Below are positions 34,811 through 41,865 of a DNA stretch of 49,897 nt, in pieces. The notes under the pieces were generated by a model. It ran no database searches, was not told where the DNA came from, and was given only the letters and a program-made list of their open reading frames with translations. Each line of letters starts with the position of its first letter. Position 1 is the stretch's first letter. This stretch comes from an uncultured Pseudomonadota bacterium. GTDB lineage: Bacteria > Myxococcota_A > UBA796 > SXON01. The translations under genes were made by a program, and so were the position numbers. The DNA is taken from contig CAIMSU010000190.1 of NCBI GenBank assembly GCA_903844155.1, positions 1-49,897 on the forward strand, written 5' to 3'.

Positions 34811-36187
34811 ATGCCGGCGAGTCGACGATCGATCCACCGCTTTCCGTGGCCGGGGGCGGCTCTCGCGCTCGCGGCAGGATGCGCGAAAGAGCCATGCACA
34901 GGCGAGGTCGAGGTGAGGGTTGACGTAGAGGGAGACGCGGCCGCGACCGTCACCTACACCGACACGCACGGGAACGGCGGCGCCTGTCTGTCGGCGTACG
35001 ATCCAAGCGGGGCGGACCCGGACGACTGGGTCTGCTCCTCCGGGAGCCGCGGCGACATCACGGTCACGGCCGGGGGGTCCGGCCTCTATCCGCAGTCGCA
35101 GACCGCCCATGTTGCGACGTCAAAAGGGAGCTGTGACGTTGTCCAGACCATGACCTTTCAGTTGGAGGGCAACCCCGCCCCCCTCGGCGGCACCGCAGGC
35201 TGGGACCCGGTGATGGTCGACACCTGCGGCACCACCGACTGCGTGCCAGTGCTGACGGACGAGGCCGGCGTGGACCAGCCCCTCGTCGCCCTCACGACCG
35301 AGGGAGAAATCGACGCCTGGCGGCCAGCTTCTGTCCTGCCCATCGGCGAATACACCCTCTCGGCGCCGAACATGGCCGGCTGGCCGGGCTGGACTGCGCC
35401 GCACCCGGTCACCGATTACGGCCAAGCGCCCGGGTTCGACGCCCAGACGCTCGTCGGCACCCTCTGGTCCTTCTCCCTCCCGACCACCAGCTCGATCAGC
35501 CTCCCGGGTGACGTCTTCGGGACCGTGATCTCGCTGTACACGATGAACGTTCAGGTGCAGATCGTCACCGTCGCCGACGACGGCACGAGCGACGTACGAA
35601 TCCTCGTCGACGACTACACCACGCACAACCCCTGCATCTTCACCGAGGCCGTCGGCGCCATCGACGGCAACGGCCTGTTCACCTTCTCAGACGACAGCGA
35701 GTCCATCACGCTCTCCGACAAGTCCTGGTGGCCGCTCCTCGACGTCACCGACATGTCGATGCGCTGGGGCTGGACCGCGGACAGCAGCGAGGCCGGGGGC
35801 GTCGAGGCAGCCTTGACGATTGACACACGCGGGTTGGATCCCCTGGTCGCGAAGGACGGGGACACCGCTGCCGATCTCGGCGCTGCCTGCCAGACCGTCG
35901 CCGACTGGTTCGCCGCCACCTGCCAACCCTGCGCCTCCGACGGCGAGCCCTACTGCGTCGACGTGCGCCTGTACGGCGGCCTCCTCACCCCCTCCACAAC
36001 CGACCTCCCCACCGACCCCGCGACCTGCGGCGTCGACCTCCAAACGGGGCAGGCAAGCTGCGACTTCAGCGGGTTGACGTGCGCGGGGGTGTTCTTTCCG
36101 GTGGGCGGGTTTGCGGCATTGTTGGGACGGAGGCGGTCGGTCAGCTCAACGCGCCCGAAGCGCGCAGGTGCGCCCGCAGCTCCTTGA
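34811..36187 (+). CDS. Predicted lipoprotein, unknown function
   Basis: A 458-residue protein with signal [15 protein letters not shown] (Cys about residue 24) from ATG 34811. A G+C-poor TATGCT lies 8 nt before the ATG within GGGG-TATGCTT-CCCC. The mature protein is rich in Thr/Asp/Gly and beta-stranded, with many paired cysteines ([38 protein letters not shown]). Near the C-terminus [15 protein letters not shown] looks like a shortened MYXO-CTERM helix and Arg cluster. After it the frame runs 16 further codons into a Uma2 gene remnant on the other strand, so the true tail may have been altered. Family not recognised. Confidence 0.75.
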   Translation: MPASRRSIHRFPWPGAALALAAGCAKEPCTGEVEVRVDVEGDAAATVTYTDTHGNGGACLSAYDPSGADPDDWVCSSGSRGDITVTAGGSGLYPQSQTAHVATSKGSCDVVQTMTFQLEGNPAPLGGTAGWDPVMVDTCGTTDCVPVLTDEAGVDQPLVALTTEGEIDAWRPASVLPIGEYTLSAPNMAGWPGWTAPHPVTDYGQAPGFDAQTLVGTLWSFSLPTTSSISLPGDVFGTVISLYTMNVQVQIVTVADDGTSDVRILVDDYTTHNPCIFTEAVGAIDGNGLFTFSDDSESITLSDKSWWPLLDVTDMSMRWGWTADSSEAGGVEAALTIDTRGLDPLVAKDGDTAADLGAACQTVADWFAATCQPCASDGEPYCVDVRLYGGLLTPSTTDLPTDPATCGVDLQTGQASCDFSGLTCAGVFFPVGGFAALLGRRRSVSSTRPKRAGAPAAP

Positions 36188-36290
36188 GCGCGTCTGTCTG
36201 CCGCACGCGGGCGAGGCGGGCGAGCAGGGCGAGGTCCGGGCGCTCCGGCAGGTCAGGCCCGCCAAGCGTGTAGCATTCGTCGGCTGCCAA
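36140..36290 (-). pseudogene. Remnant of a Uma2-family gene with internal deletion
   Basis: Minus-strand translation gives LAADECYTLGGPDLPERPDLA directly joined to [20 protein letters not shown] and ends ASGALS at the stop 36140-36142. The first part matches ADECYTLNGPDRPKRPDLA, and the second matches the extreme C-terminus LARLAQLRQSAAVRELRAI, of the intact Uma2 protein encoded at 38147-38746. In the intact gene these parts are separated by about 58 residues. The junction falls at a shared Asp-Leu-Ala/Thr sequence, consistent with deletion by short homology. The N-terminal half is absent. Confidence 0.72.
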
Positions 36291-36312
36291 AAGGCGCGGA
36301 CCCGGAGGCGCG

Positions 36313-36365
36313 TGTGATAGCGGTTATCGACCGAGCTAAAGTCGGTTAGTAACCGTTATCGCACA
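36313..36365 (+). promoter_or_regulatory. Long inverted repeat overlapping the fic start codon
   Basis: Arms at 36313-36334 and 36342-36365 pair around a 7-nt loop: CCGA/TCGG, then four positions mostly paired by A-T and G-U, then GGTTA/TAACC, a C-G and a G-U pair, ATA/TAT, a 2-nt bulge and TGTG/CACA. The 3' arm ends on the A of the fic ATG, and no ribosome site is visible between arm and start. It may be a translational control hairpin or a pair of operator half-sites for autoregulation. Confidence 0.5.
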
Positions 36366-37510
36366 TGCTCTACACCTACGCCGGCCCCGACCCCGCCGAG
36401 CATGCCGTACTGCTGCGAATCGCGGCGCTACGGGGCTTGCTCCGTCACGACGTCGCCACGGATACCCGGCGTTGGACGGGGCTCCTCGCGCGTGTCACCC
36501 GCGCCCGCGCCTTGCGCGCCTCCAACAGCATCGAGGGCATCCACGTCTCCCGCGAGGACGCGCTCGCGACGGTGGACACCGAAGACACAGCCAGCGCGGA
36601 CCGCCCGACACGCCTCGCCGTTCAAGGCTTTCAATCGGCCATGACGTACATCCTCCAGCGTTGCCGCACGCCCGAGTTGCAGTTCACGGACGAATTCGTC
36701 CTCGGCATCCACTACATGATCACGCAGTCGGACCTACGGGCCAACCCCGGGAATTGGCGTCCCGGCTGGGTCGGCGTTCGGAACACCCAGACGGGCGGCC
36801 TCGTCCATGAAGGCGTCGACCGCGAGCTGCTCGTGCCGCTCATCGGCGAGCTGGTCGCGACGATGAACGAGCGTTCCGGCGAGCCGATGATCCGCGCGGC
36901 GCTCGCCCACCTGAACCTGGCGATCCTCCACCCCTTCTCCGACGGCAACGGTCGCACCGCGCGGTGCCTGCAGACCGCGGTCCTGGCGCGGGACGGACTC
37001 GCGGCGCCGATCTTCTCCAGCATCGAGGAGTACATCGGCTTCAACCAAGCGAGGTACTACGCCGTGCTTGGCGAGGTTGGCGGAGGGCGCTGGGCGCCGA
37101 CGTCGTCAACACAGCCCTGGATCCGCTTCTGCCTGCTCGGCCACTACCGCGAGGCTCAGGATTTGTTGCGGCGGGTCCGGCAATTCGACCGTCTCTACCA
37201 GGAATTGCAGGTGCTCGTCGGGCGCGCGGGAATTCACGAACGTGCCACCCTGGCCCTCCTCGAAGCGGCGACGGGAAACCGCGTGCGCAACGCCAGCTAC
37301 CGCGCGTCGGCTGAGATCTCGAACACCCTGGCGACCCGGGACCTGAAGTTGCTCGTCGACGCCGGCCTGCTCGCCGCAGAAGGCGACAAACGCGGCCGAG
37401 AATACGTGGCCGGTCCCGAGGTTCGGCGCCTCGCCGCGGCGACCCGGGTTCCGAGGGCGACCGACGACCCGTTCAATCCCGGGGGTGTACAGACGCCCCT
37501 GTTCGCGTAG
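36365..37510 (+). CDS. Fic/DOC family protein, probable AMP transferase with N-terminal inhibitory helix
   Basis: A 381-residue Fic protein. The catalytic motif is HPFSDGNGRTAR (HxFx(D/E)GNGRxxR complete), at about residues 190-201, expected to transfer AMP from ATP to a target hydroxyl. An inhibitory motif SNSIEG (about residues 53-58, (S/T)xxxE(G/N)) lies before the Fic core, so this is a class II, self-inhibited Fic without need for a separate antitoxin. The N-terminal ~50 residues match the Fic_N-type extension. A C-terminal winged-helix-like segment (ISNTLATRDLKLLVDAGLLA ... KRGREY) suggests DNA binding and possible autoregulation through the inverted repeat at its start. It is bordered by a Uma2 remnant and ends 2 nt before a convergent stop. 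Confidence 0.93.
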   Translation: MLYTYAGPDPAEHAVLLRIAALRGLLRHDVATDTRRWTGLLARVTRARALRASNSIEGIHVSREDALATVDTEDTASADRPTRLAVQGFQSAMTYILQRCRTPELQFTDEFVLGIHYMITQSDLRANPGNWRPGWVGVRNTQTGGLVHEGVDRELLVPLIGELVATMNERSGEPMIRAALAHLNLAILHPFSDGNGRTARCLQTAVLARDGLAAPIFSSIEEYIGFNQARYYAVLGEVGGGRWAPTSSTQPWIRFCLLGHYREAQDLLRRVRQFDRLYQELQVLVGRAGIHERATLALLEAATGNRVRNASYRASAEISNTLATRDLKLLVDAGLLAAEGDKRGREYVAGPEVRRLAAATRVPRATDDPFNPGGVQTPLFA

Positions 37511-37512
37511 GC

Positions 37513-38142
37513 CTAAAACCCCCCTTCAATCGCCATCCCACCGCCATCCAGCGTCACGCCGACGGTCTTCGCGACCTCGGCGTCGTACACCTTCAGGCGC
37601 GCGCGCAGGTCGTGGGGCTCGTACCAGGTCGTGGCGTCGTTGCGGCGCTTTTGCTGGATGATGGAGCCGGGAAGGCTGATGGCGAGGCCGACGACGCCGG
37701 GGACGGCGATCAAGCCCTCCGAAAAGTAGACGCAGCCAGCATCCCGGCACCCAACGAGTATCGGCAGGAGCATGACCGTCGCCGCGCCCGCAAAGGTCGA
37801 CGCTGTCACGATCGACGCTCCCCAAATCGCCTTCTGCATCTTCCGCGTGCGTCGAAAATCCTTCAGCCCGTCCTTGTCATCCAGGCGGCGCATCACCTCC
37901 TCGGTCGAGAGGCGGTCACCGAACCCGTCGACGACGTAGCGGCGATCGTCGTATTGCATGCTTTGTTCGCGATAGAGATCCCTGCGACGGTGGGCGACGG
38001 CCTCCTTGTCGGCATCATCGTCGACGGGTGGATCCCCGGGAACGACGCTGACAGGCGACGGGGCGACGGACGGAAGGGCGACGCCGTCCTCCGCGCGGGC
38101 GGGCGCGACCCAGAGCGACAGGACGACGCCGGCGAGAATCAC
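37513..38142 (-). CDS. Exported/membrane protein of unknown function
   Basis: A 209-residue protein starting at GTG 38142, 4 nt after the stop of the Uma2 gene. The N-terminus MILAGVVLSLWVAPARA is a signal peptide. About residues 30-100 are charged and hydrophilic (MQYDDRRYVVDGFGDRLS). Two hydrophobic segments follow (WGASIVTASTFAGAATVMLLP and EGLIAVPGVVGLAISLPGSII), then a hydrophilic end. The Ser/Asp/Arg-containing central part resembles the many short myxobacterial envelope proteins of unknown role. Its stop faces the fic stop with 2 nt between. No family is recognised. Confidence 0.7.
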   Translation of the reverse strand: MILAGVVLSLWVAPARAEDGVALPSVAPSPVSVVPGDPPVDDDADKEAVAHRRRDLYREQSMQYDDRRYVVDGFGDRLSTEEVMRRLDDKDGLKDFRRTRKMQKAIWGASIVTASTFAGAATVMLLPILVGCRDAGCVYFSEGLIAVPGVVGLAISLPGSIIQQKRRNDATTWYEPHDLRARLKVYDAEVAKTVGVTLDGGGMAIEGGF

Positions 38143-38146
38143 CCGA

Positions 38147-38746
38147 TCATCCAGTCACGATCGCCCGAAGCTCCCGAACCGCGGCGCTCTGCCGAAGCTG
38201 GGCCAGACGGGCGAGGACGGTGAGGTCGATCCCGGGCAGGAGGACGCTCGCTGCATTGGCAACGAAAACGCCGTCCCGGAGCACGTAGGCGTGGATCTCG
38301 CCCGCCTCGTAGATCCAGACTTCTCCCACCGAAAGTGCCGCCCAGACCTGAAGTTTGCGCACCGCATCCCCGGTCCAGACGACCTCGATGGCCAGGTCGG
38401 GCCGTTTCGGCCGGTCGGGCCCGTTGAGTGTGTAGCATTCGTCGGCTTCGGCACCCGCCTTCGCCCGCTTTGCGCGCACCGTCCAGGACCCATAGCCCTG
38501 AAGCTCCAGCCCGAGAATATCGGCCCAGGCCTCCACCAAGCGCGCGATGTTCTTCTTGATCTGCTCGTGGTCGATCGACGGACTCATGAATTCCAGCTCT
38601 CCGTCGAAGTAGGTCATCCGCGGCCTCGGGTCGTCCCCCCGGATCGCCAACAGGGCCTCGTACTGAGCCCAGGGCACCCCATGCAGCGTCACGCGCTGAT
38701 CAACCCGCTCTGGATTGGCGGCGGCGATGGCGGAGGGAGCGGTCAT
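38147..38746 (-). CDS. Uma2 family (PD-(D/E)XK-fold) endonuclease-like protein
   Basis: A 199-residue protein. ATG 38746 is chosen because the homologous region begins soon after (VTLHGVPWAQYEALLAIRG). Family features are MTYFDGELEFMSPS-x2-H near residue 50, then ADECYTLNG, then RPDLAIEVVWT containing the D-x3-E-type active-site residues. The end IDLTVLARLAQLRQS is also typical. Uma2 proteins have a restriction-endonuclease fold and often spread in genomes as orphan paralogues; their targets are unknown. The gene lies 38 nt after nadC on the same strand, and a deleted relative lies at 36140-36290. Confidence 0.9.
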   Translation of the reverse strand: MTAPSAIAAANPERVDQRVTLHGVPWAQYEALLAIRGDDPRPRMTYFDGELEFMSPSIDHEQIKKNIARLVEAWADILGLELQGYGSWTVRAKRAKAGAEADECYTLNGPDRPKRPDLAIEVVWTGDAVRKLQVWAALSVGEVWIYEAGEIHAYVLRDGVFVANAASVLLPGIDLTVLARLAQLRQSAAVRELRAIVTG

Positions 38747-38784
38747 GACGGGATCATAGCCGAGAACCAAGCCGCCCGCGCAGC

Positions 38785-39636
38785 TCAGACTGGCTCTACC
38801 CGCATGCTCAAATCCGCCCATCGCGACTGGTGAATCAGCCCGCCCATGCTGACGGCATCGAGGGCGAGTCCACGGGACGTGAGCAGCGCCTGCAGCCGGG
38901 CGATCCGCTCGCCCGTCATGTTCCCGCTCGCCTCCAGCCACGCCGGGCCGGATGAACGGGTGACAGCGCGATTGATGCGGATGGCGGCAGCGAGCGTCTC
39001 GTCGTCCATGTTGTCCAGCAGGATGGCGTCGGCGCCGGCCGCGAGCGCCTCTGCAAGCTCGTCCAGGCTCTCGACCTCACACTCAATCCGAAGCAGGTGG
39101 TGGGCCGCTGATCGGGCACCCCGGACGGCGTTCGTGACACCCCCGGCCGCGACGACATGATTGTCCTTGATGAGGACGCCGTCGTAGAGCGCGTGGCGAT
39201 GATTGTGGGCACCTCCGCAGCGCACAGCCTGCTTCTCCAGCGCGCGATGCAACGGCGTTGTCTTCCGTGTGTCGAGAACCCGAAGCCCCGCCGACGCCCC
39301 AACCACAGACGCCGTGTGTGTCGCAATCCCCGAGAGCCGCATCAGGAAGTTGAGCGCCACCCGCTCGCCCGTGATCAGCGCCCGGAGCGGCCCGGAGGCA
39401 TACGCCACGGTCTCGTTCGGACCAACGCGCGCGCCGTCTCCTGCGACCACCTCCCACCCCGCGCCAAGCTGGCGGAACACCTCCGCCGCCGCTTCATGGC
39501 CACAAACCACGAGATCCTGCTTCGCGTACACCCGGGCGCGCCCTCCCACGCCTGCGGGGACGGTCGATTCAGTGGTCACGTCGCCGGGACCGACGTCCTC
39601 GTCCAGCGAGAGGCGGACAAGCTCGGAGAGCGTCAT
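38785..39636 (-). CDS. nadC: Nicotinate-nucleotide pyrophosphorylase (quinolinate phosphoribosyltransferase)
   Basis: NadC converts quinolinate and PRPP to nicotinate mononucleotide in de novo NAD synthesis. The 283-residue protein shows EDVGPGDVTTESTV, LNFLMRLSGIATHT, DTRKTTPLHRALEKQAVRCG, GAHNHRHALYDGVLIKDNH (Arg/Lys/His active-site residues) and AVSMGGLIHQSRWADLSM. WLEASGNMTGERI replaces the more common ExSGGI, a mild variation. ATG 39636 is 7 nt after the guaA stop, so the two are co-transcribed. nadA/nadB are not in the window. Confidence 0.96.
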   Translation of the reverse strand: MTLSELVRLSLDEDVGPGDVTTESTVPAGVGGRARVYAKQDLVVCGHEAAAEVFRQLGAGWEVVAGDGARVGPNETVAYASGPLRALITGERVALNFLMRLSGIATHTASVVGASAGLRVLDTRKTTPLHRALEKQAVRCGGAHNHRHALYDGVLIKDNHVVAAGGVTNAVRGARSAAHHLLRIECEVESLDELAEALAAGADAILLDNMDDETLAAAIRINRAVTRSSGPAWLEASGNMTGERIARLQALLTSRGLALDAVSMGGLIHQSRWADLSMRVEPV

Positions 39637-39643
39637 CGCAGCG

Positions 39644-41179
39644 TCACTCCCATTCGATCGTCCCCGGCGGCTTGGACGAGATGTCGTAGACGACCCGGTT
39701 GATGCCGCGAACCGAGTTGATGATGCGCGTGGACATCCTCGTCAGCAGATCCATCGGTAGGTTGGCAACACTGGCGGTCATGCCGTCCGAGCTGTAGACA
39801 GCGCGGATCGCGCATGTCTCCTCGTAGGTCCGATTGTCGCCCATCACCCCGACCGAGCGAACGGGAAGGAGGACGGCGAAGGACTGCCAGATCTCCCGGT
39901 ACAGGCCTGCCGCGCGGATCTCCTCGTCGACGATCGCCTCGGCCTCGCGCAGCACGGCCAATCGAGCGGGCGTGATCGACCCAAGACAACGCACCGCAAG
40001 TCCGGGCCCCGGGAACGGCTGGCGCCAGACGCGCGCGTCCGAGAGCCCGAGCGTCGTCCCCAGAATGCGGACTTCGTCCTTGAACAATTCGCGCAGGGGC
40101 TCGATGAGCTCCAGCTTCATGTCCGGGGGTAGCCCGCCCACGTTGTGATGGCTCTTGATCGTCGCCGAAGGGCCTTTGAAGCTCACGGATTCGATGACGT
40201 CCGGGTAGAGCGTGCCCTGGGCGAGCCATCCGGCGTTCTCAAAACGCCGGGCCTCGCGTTCGAACACCCGGATGAACTGCTCGCCGATGATCTTCCGCTT
40301 TCGTTCGGGATCGGTGACACCCTCCAGCGGGGTCAGGAACTGCGCGGTCGCGTCGACCACCGTCAGGTCGTAGTCCTGGAACTCGGCCCGCACGCTCTCG
40401 CGCTCGCCCTTGCGCAAGAGGCCATTATCCACGAAGATGCAGTGTAATCGCCTGCCGATGGCCCGGTGGAGGATTGCGGCGGCGACGGAGCTGTCCACAC
40501 CGCCCGAGAGCGCGCAGATGACCTCGCCCGTCTCGCCGACCTGCTTGCGGATGCGGTCGACCTGCTCCTCCACGAACCCACCCATGCTCCAGTCCGCGCG
40601 GGCGTGGCACAGGCCAAACACGAAATTGCGGAGGATGCGCGTGCCTTCGCGCGTGTGGGTCACCTCCGGGTGGAACTGGATCCCCCACTGCCGCTTTTCC
40701 GCGTTCGCGATCGCGGCCACCGGGCAGTTCACCGACCGCGCGACGACCGAAAATCCAGCCGGAACGCCGCTGACCGAGTCACCGTGGCTCATCCAGACCG
40801 GGCTCCTTCGCGGGACGCCATCCAGGAGGACGTCGTCGCCGACCGTCTCAAGCTCGGCCGAGCCATACTCCCGGTGCGCCGCGCCTTTTACCTCACCGCC
40901 GCCGGCCTGGGTCAGGAGTTGCATGCCATAGCAGACGCCAAGGACGGGCACGCCCTGGTCGAGCCACGCGCGGTCAAAGGGCGGAGCATCGCTGTCGTAG
41001 ACGCTGGACGGGCCGCCCGAAAGGATGATCCCGCGCAGCGCCGGCACCGACGGTCCTTGCGGCGGCGCCAGTCGCGTACAGGGGTGGATCTCGCAGTAGA
41101 CGCCCTGCTCGCGAATTCGCCGGGCGATGAGCTGGGTGTACTGCGACCCGAAGTCGAGGATCAGGATCTGGTCGTGCAT
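39644..41179 (-). CDS. guaA: GMP synthase (glutamine-hydrolysing)
   Basis: GuaA aminates XMP to GMP. The 511-residue protein has an N-terminal class I glutamine amidotransferase domain with the triad Cys in [10 protein letters not shown] and His/Glu in [11 protein letters not shown]. The ATP pyrophosphatase domain carries the PP-loop ALSGGVDSS. The dimerisation domain ends with [29 protein letters not shown]-type family sequence. ATG 41179 ([20 protein letters not shown]) is the family start; the frame extends 8 codons upstream. No guanine riboswitch was recognised in the 47 nt upstream. Confidence 0.98.
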   Translation of the reverse strand: MHDQILILDFGSQYTQLIARRIREQGVYCEIHPCTRLAPPQGPSVPALRGIILSGGPSSVYDSDAPPFDRAWLDQGVPVLGVCYGMQLLTQAGGGEVKGAAHREYGSAELETVGDDVLLDGVPRRSPVWMSHGDSVSGVPAGFSVVARSVNCPVAAIANAEKRQWGIQFHPEVTHTREGTRILRNFVFGLCHARADWSMGGFVEEQVDRIRKQVGETGEVICALSGGVDSSVAAAILHRAIGRRLHCIFVDNGLLRKGERESVRAEFQDYDLTVVDATAQFLTPLEGVTDPERKRKIIGEQFIRVFEREARRFENAGWLAQGTLYPDVIESVSFKGPSATIKSHHNVGGLPPDMKLELIEPLRELFKDEVRILGTTLGLSDARVWRQPFPGPGLAVRCLGSITPARLAVLREAEAIVDEEIRAAGLYREIWQSFAVLLPVRSVGVMGDNRTYEETCAIRAVYSSDGMTASVANLPMDLLTRMSTRIINSVRGINRVVYDISSKPPGTIEWE

Positions 41180-41226
41180 GGGCGCGCTTCTAAGCGGCCG
41201 CACGCGAGCGCGGGATGAAACCGACT

Positions 41227-41865
41227 CTACTTCTTCCGGTCGAGCGCCTTGGTGAACAAGCCGCCGGTGTAGGCGTCGATCTGCGCGGTCAATTCCTCAA
41301 GACGAAGCTCATTCTTCATCTGCGTCTTGGCGTCGCCTTCGTTCAGCAGCATGTCGACCTGCAAGCGGCGCCGGTCAAAGTAGAGCCGCGTCGTCTCGTC
41401 CAGGATCTTGTCGCGGAGCTTGACGATGCTCTGCGTGTCGCTGATGACGCGGATGGTGTTGCTGGACATCACCGCCTTGCTGAAGTCCCACTTCACCTTG
41501 GCGGTCACGCTGTTCTTGAGGCTGATGCCCGAGCTGGACAGGAGCTCGGAGCTGACGGTCCCGTCCGCGTAGTCGAAGCTCTCCGTGTAGCCGTTGTCGT
41601 AGCCGTAATCGACCTCAAAGGTGGGCAGCCACCCAGCGTCCTTGGAGGCCGCGAGCCAGTTCTGGACGTAGTGGTTGTCGGTCTTGCTGTACTCGAGCAC
41701 CATGCCCTGAACGTCCTGAACGCTGGGCTCGTCCTTGAACTTCGCGAGGACGCTCTCCGTCGTCCCGGAGTCGGCCGCGAAGGCGGGGGCAGCGCCAGTC
41801 GTCAGGCCAGTGGTGAGCAGTCCGAGGGCGAGCGAGGAGAAGAATTGGCGGGCAGAGGGGGTCAT
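41227..41865 (-). CDS. Exported protein of unknown function, partner of the Asp-box/OmpA gene
   Basis: A 212-residue protein with a Sec signal ([20 protein letters not shown] through GAAPAFAAD). The mature part has a helical N-terminus, a Tyr/Asp-rich beta stretch ([20 protein letters not shown]), beta-strands, and a long C-terminal helical region ([20 protein letters not shown] ... [16 protein letters not shown]). The design resembles the C-terminal ~250 residues of the upstream gene, which also have a strand-rich part followed by LDARLDAWTEGQFS. ATG 41865 overlaps that gene's TGA, so the two are coupled and perhaps derived from one ancestral module. Periplasmic or outer-membrane location is likely. 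Confidence 0.75.
   Translation of the reverse strand: MTPSARQFFSSLALGLLTTGLTTGAAPAFAADSGTTESVLAKFKDEPSVQDVQGMVLEYSKTDNHYVQNWLAASKDAGWLPTFEVDYGYDNGYTESFDYADGTVSSELLSSSGISLKNSVTAKVKWDFSKAVMSSNTIRVISDTQSIVKLRDKILDETTRLYFDRRRLQVDMLLNEGDAKTQMKNELRLEELTAQIDAYTGGLFTKALDRKK

Noticed and set aside
36140-36305. A functional short Uma2 gene
   Set aside because: The N-terminal half and the stretch after the active-site Asp are missing, and no start codon with a ribosome site is seen.
41180-41226. Guanine riboswitch upstream of guaA
   Set aside because: The gap is only 47 nt and lacks the paired loops of a purine riboswitch.
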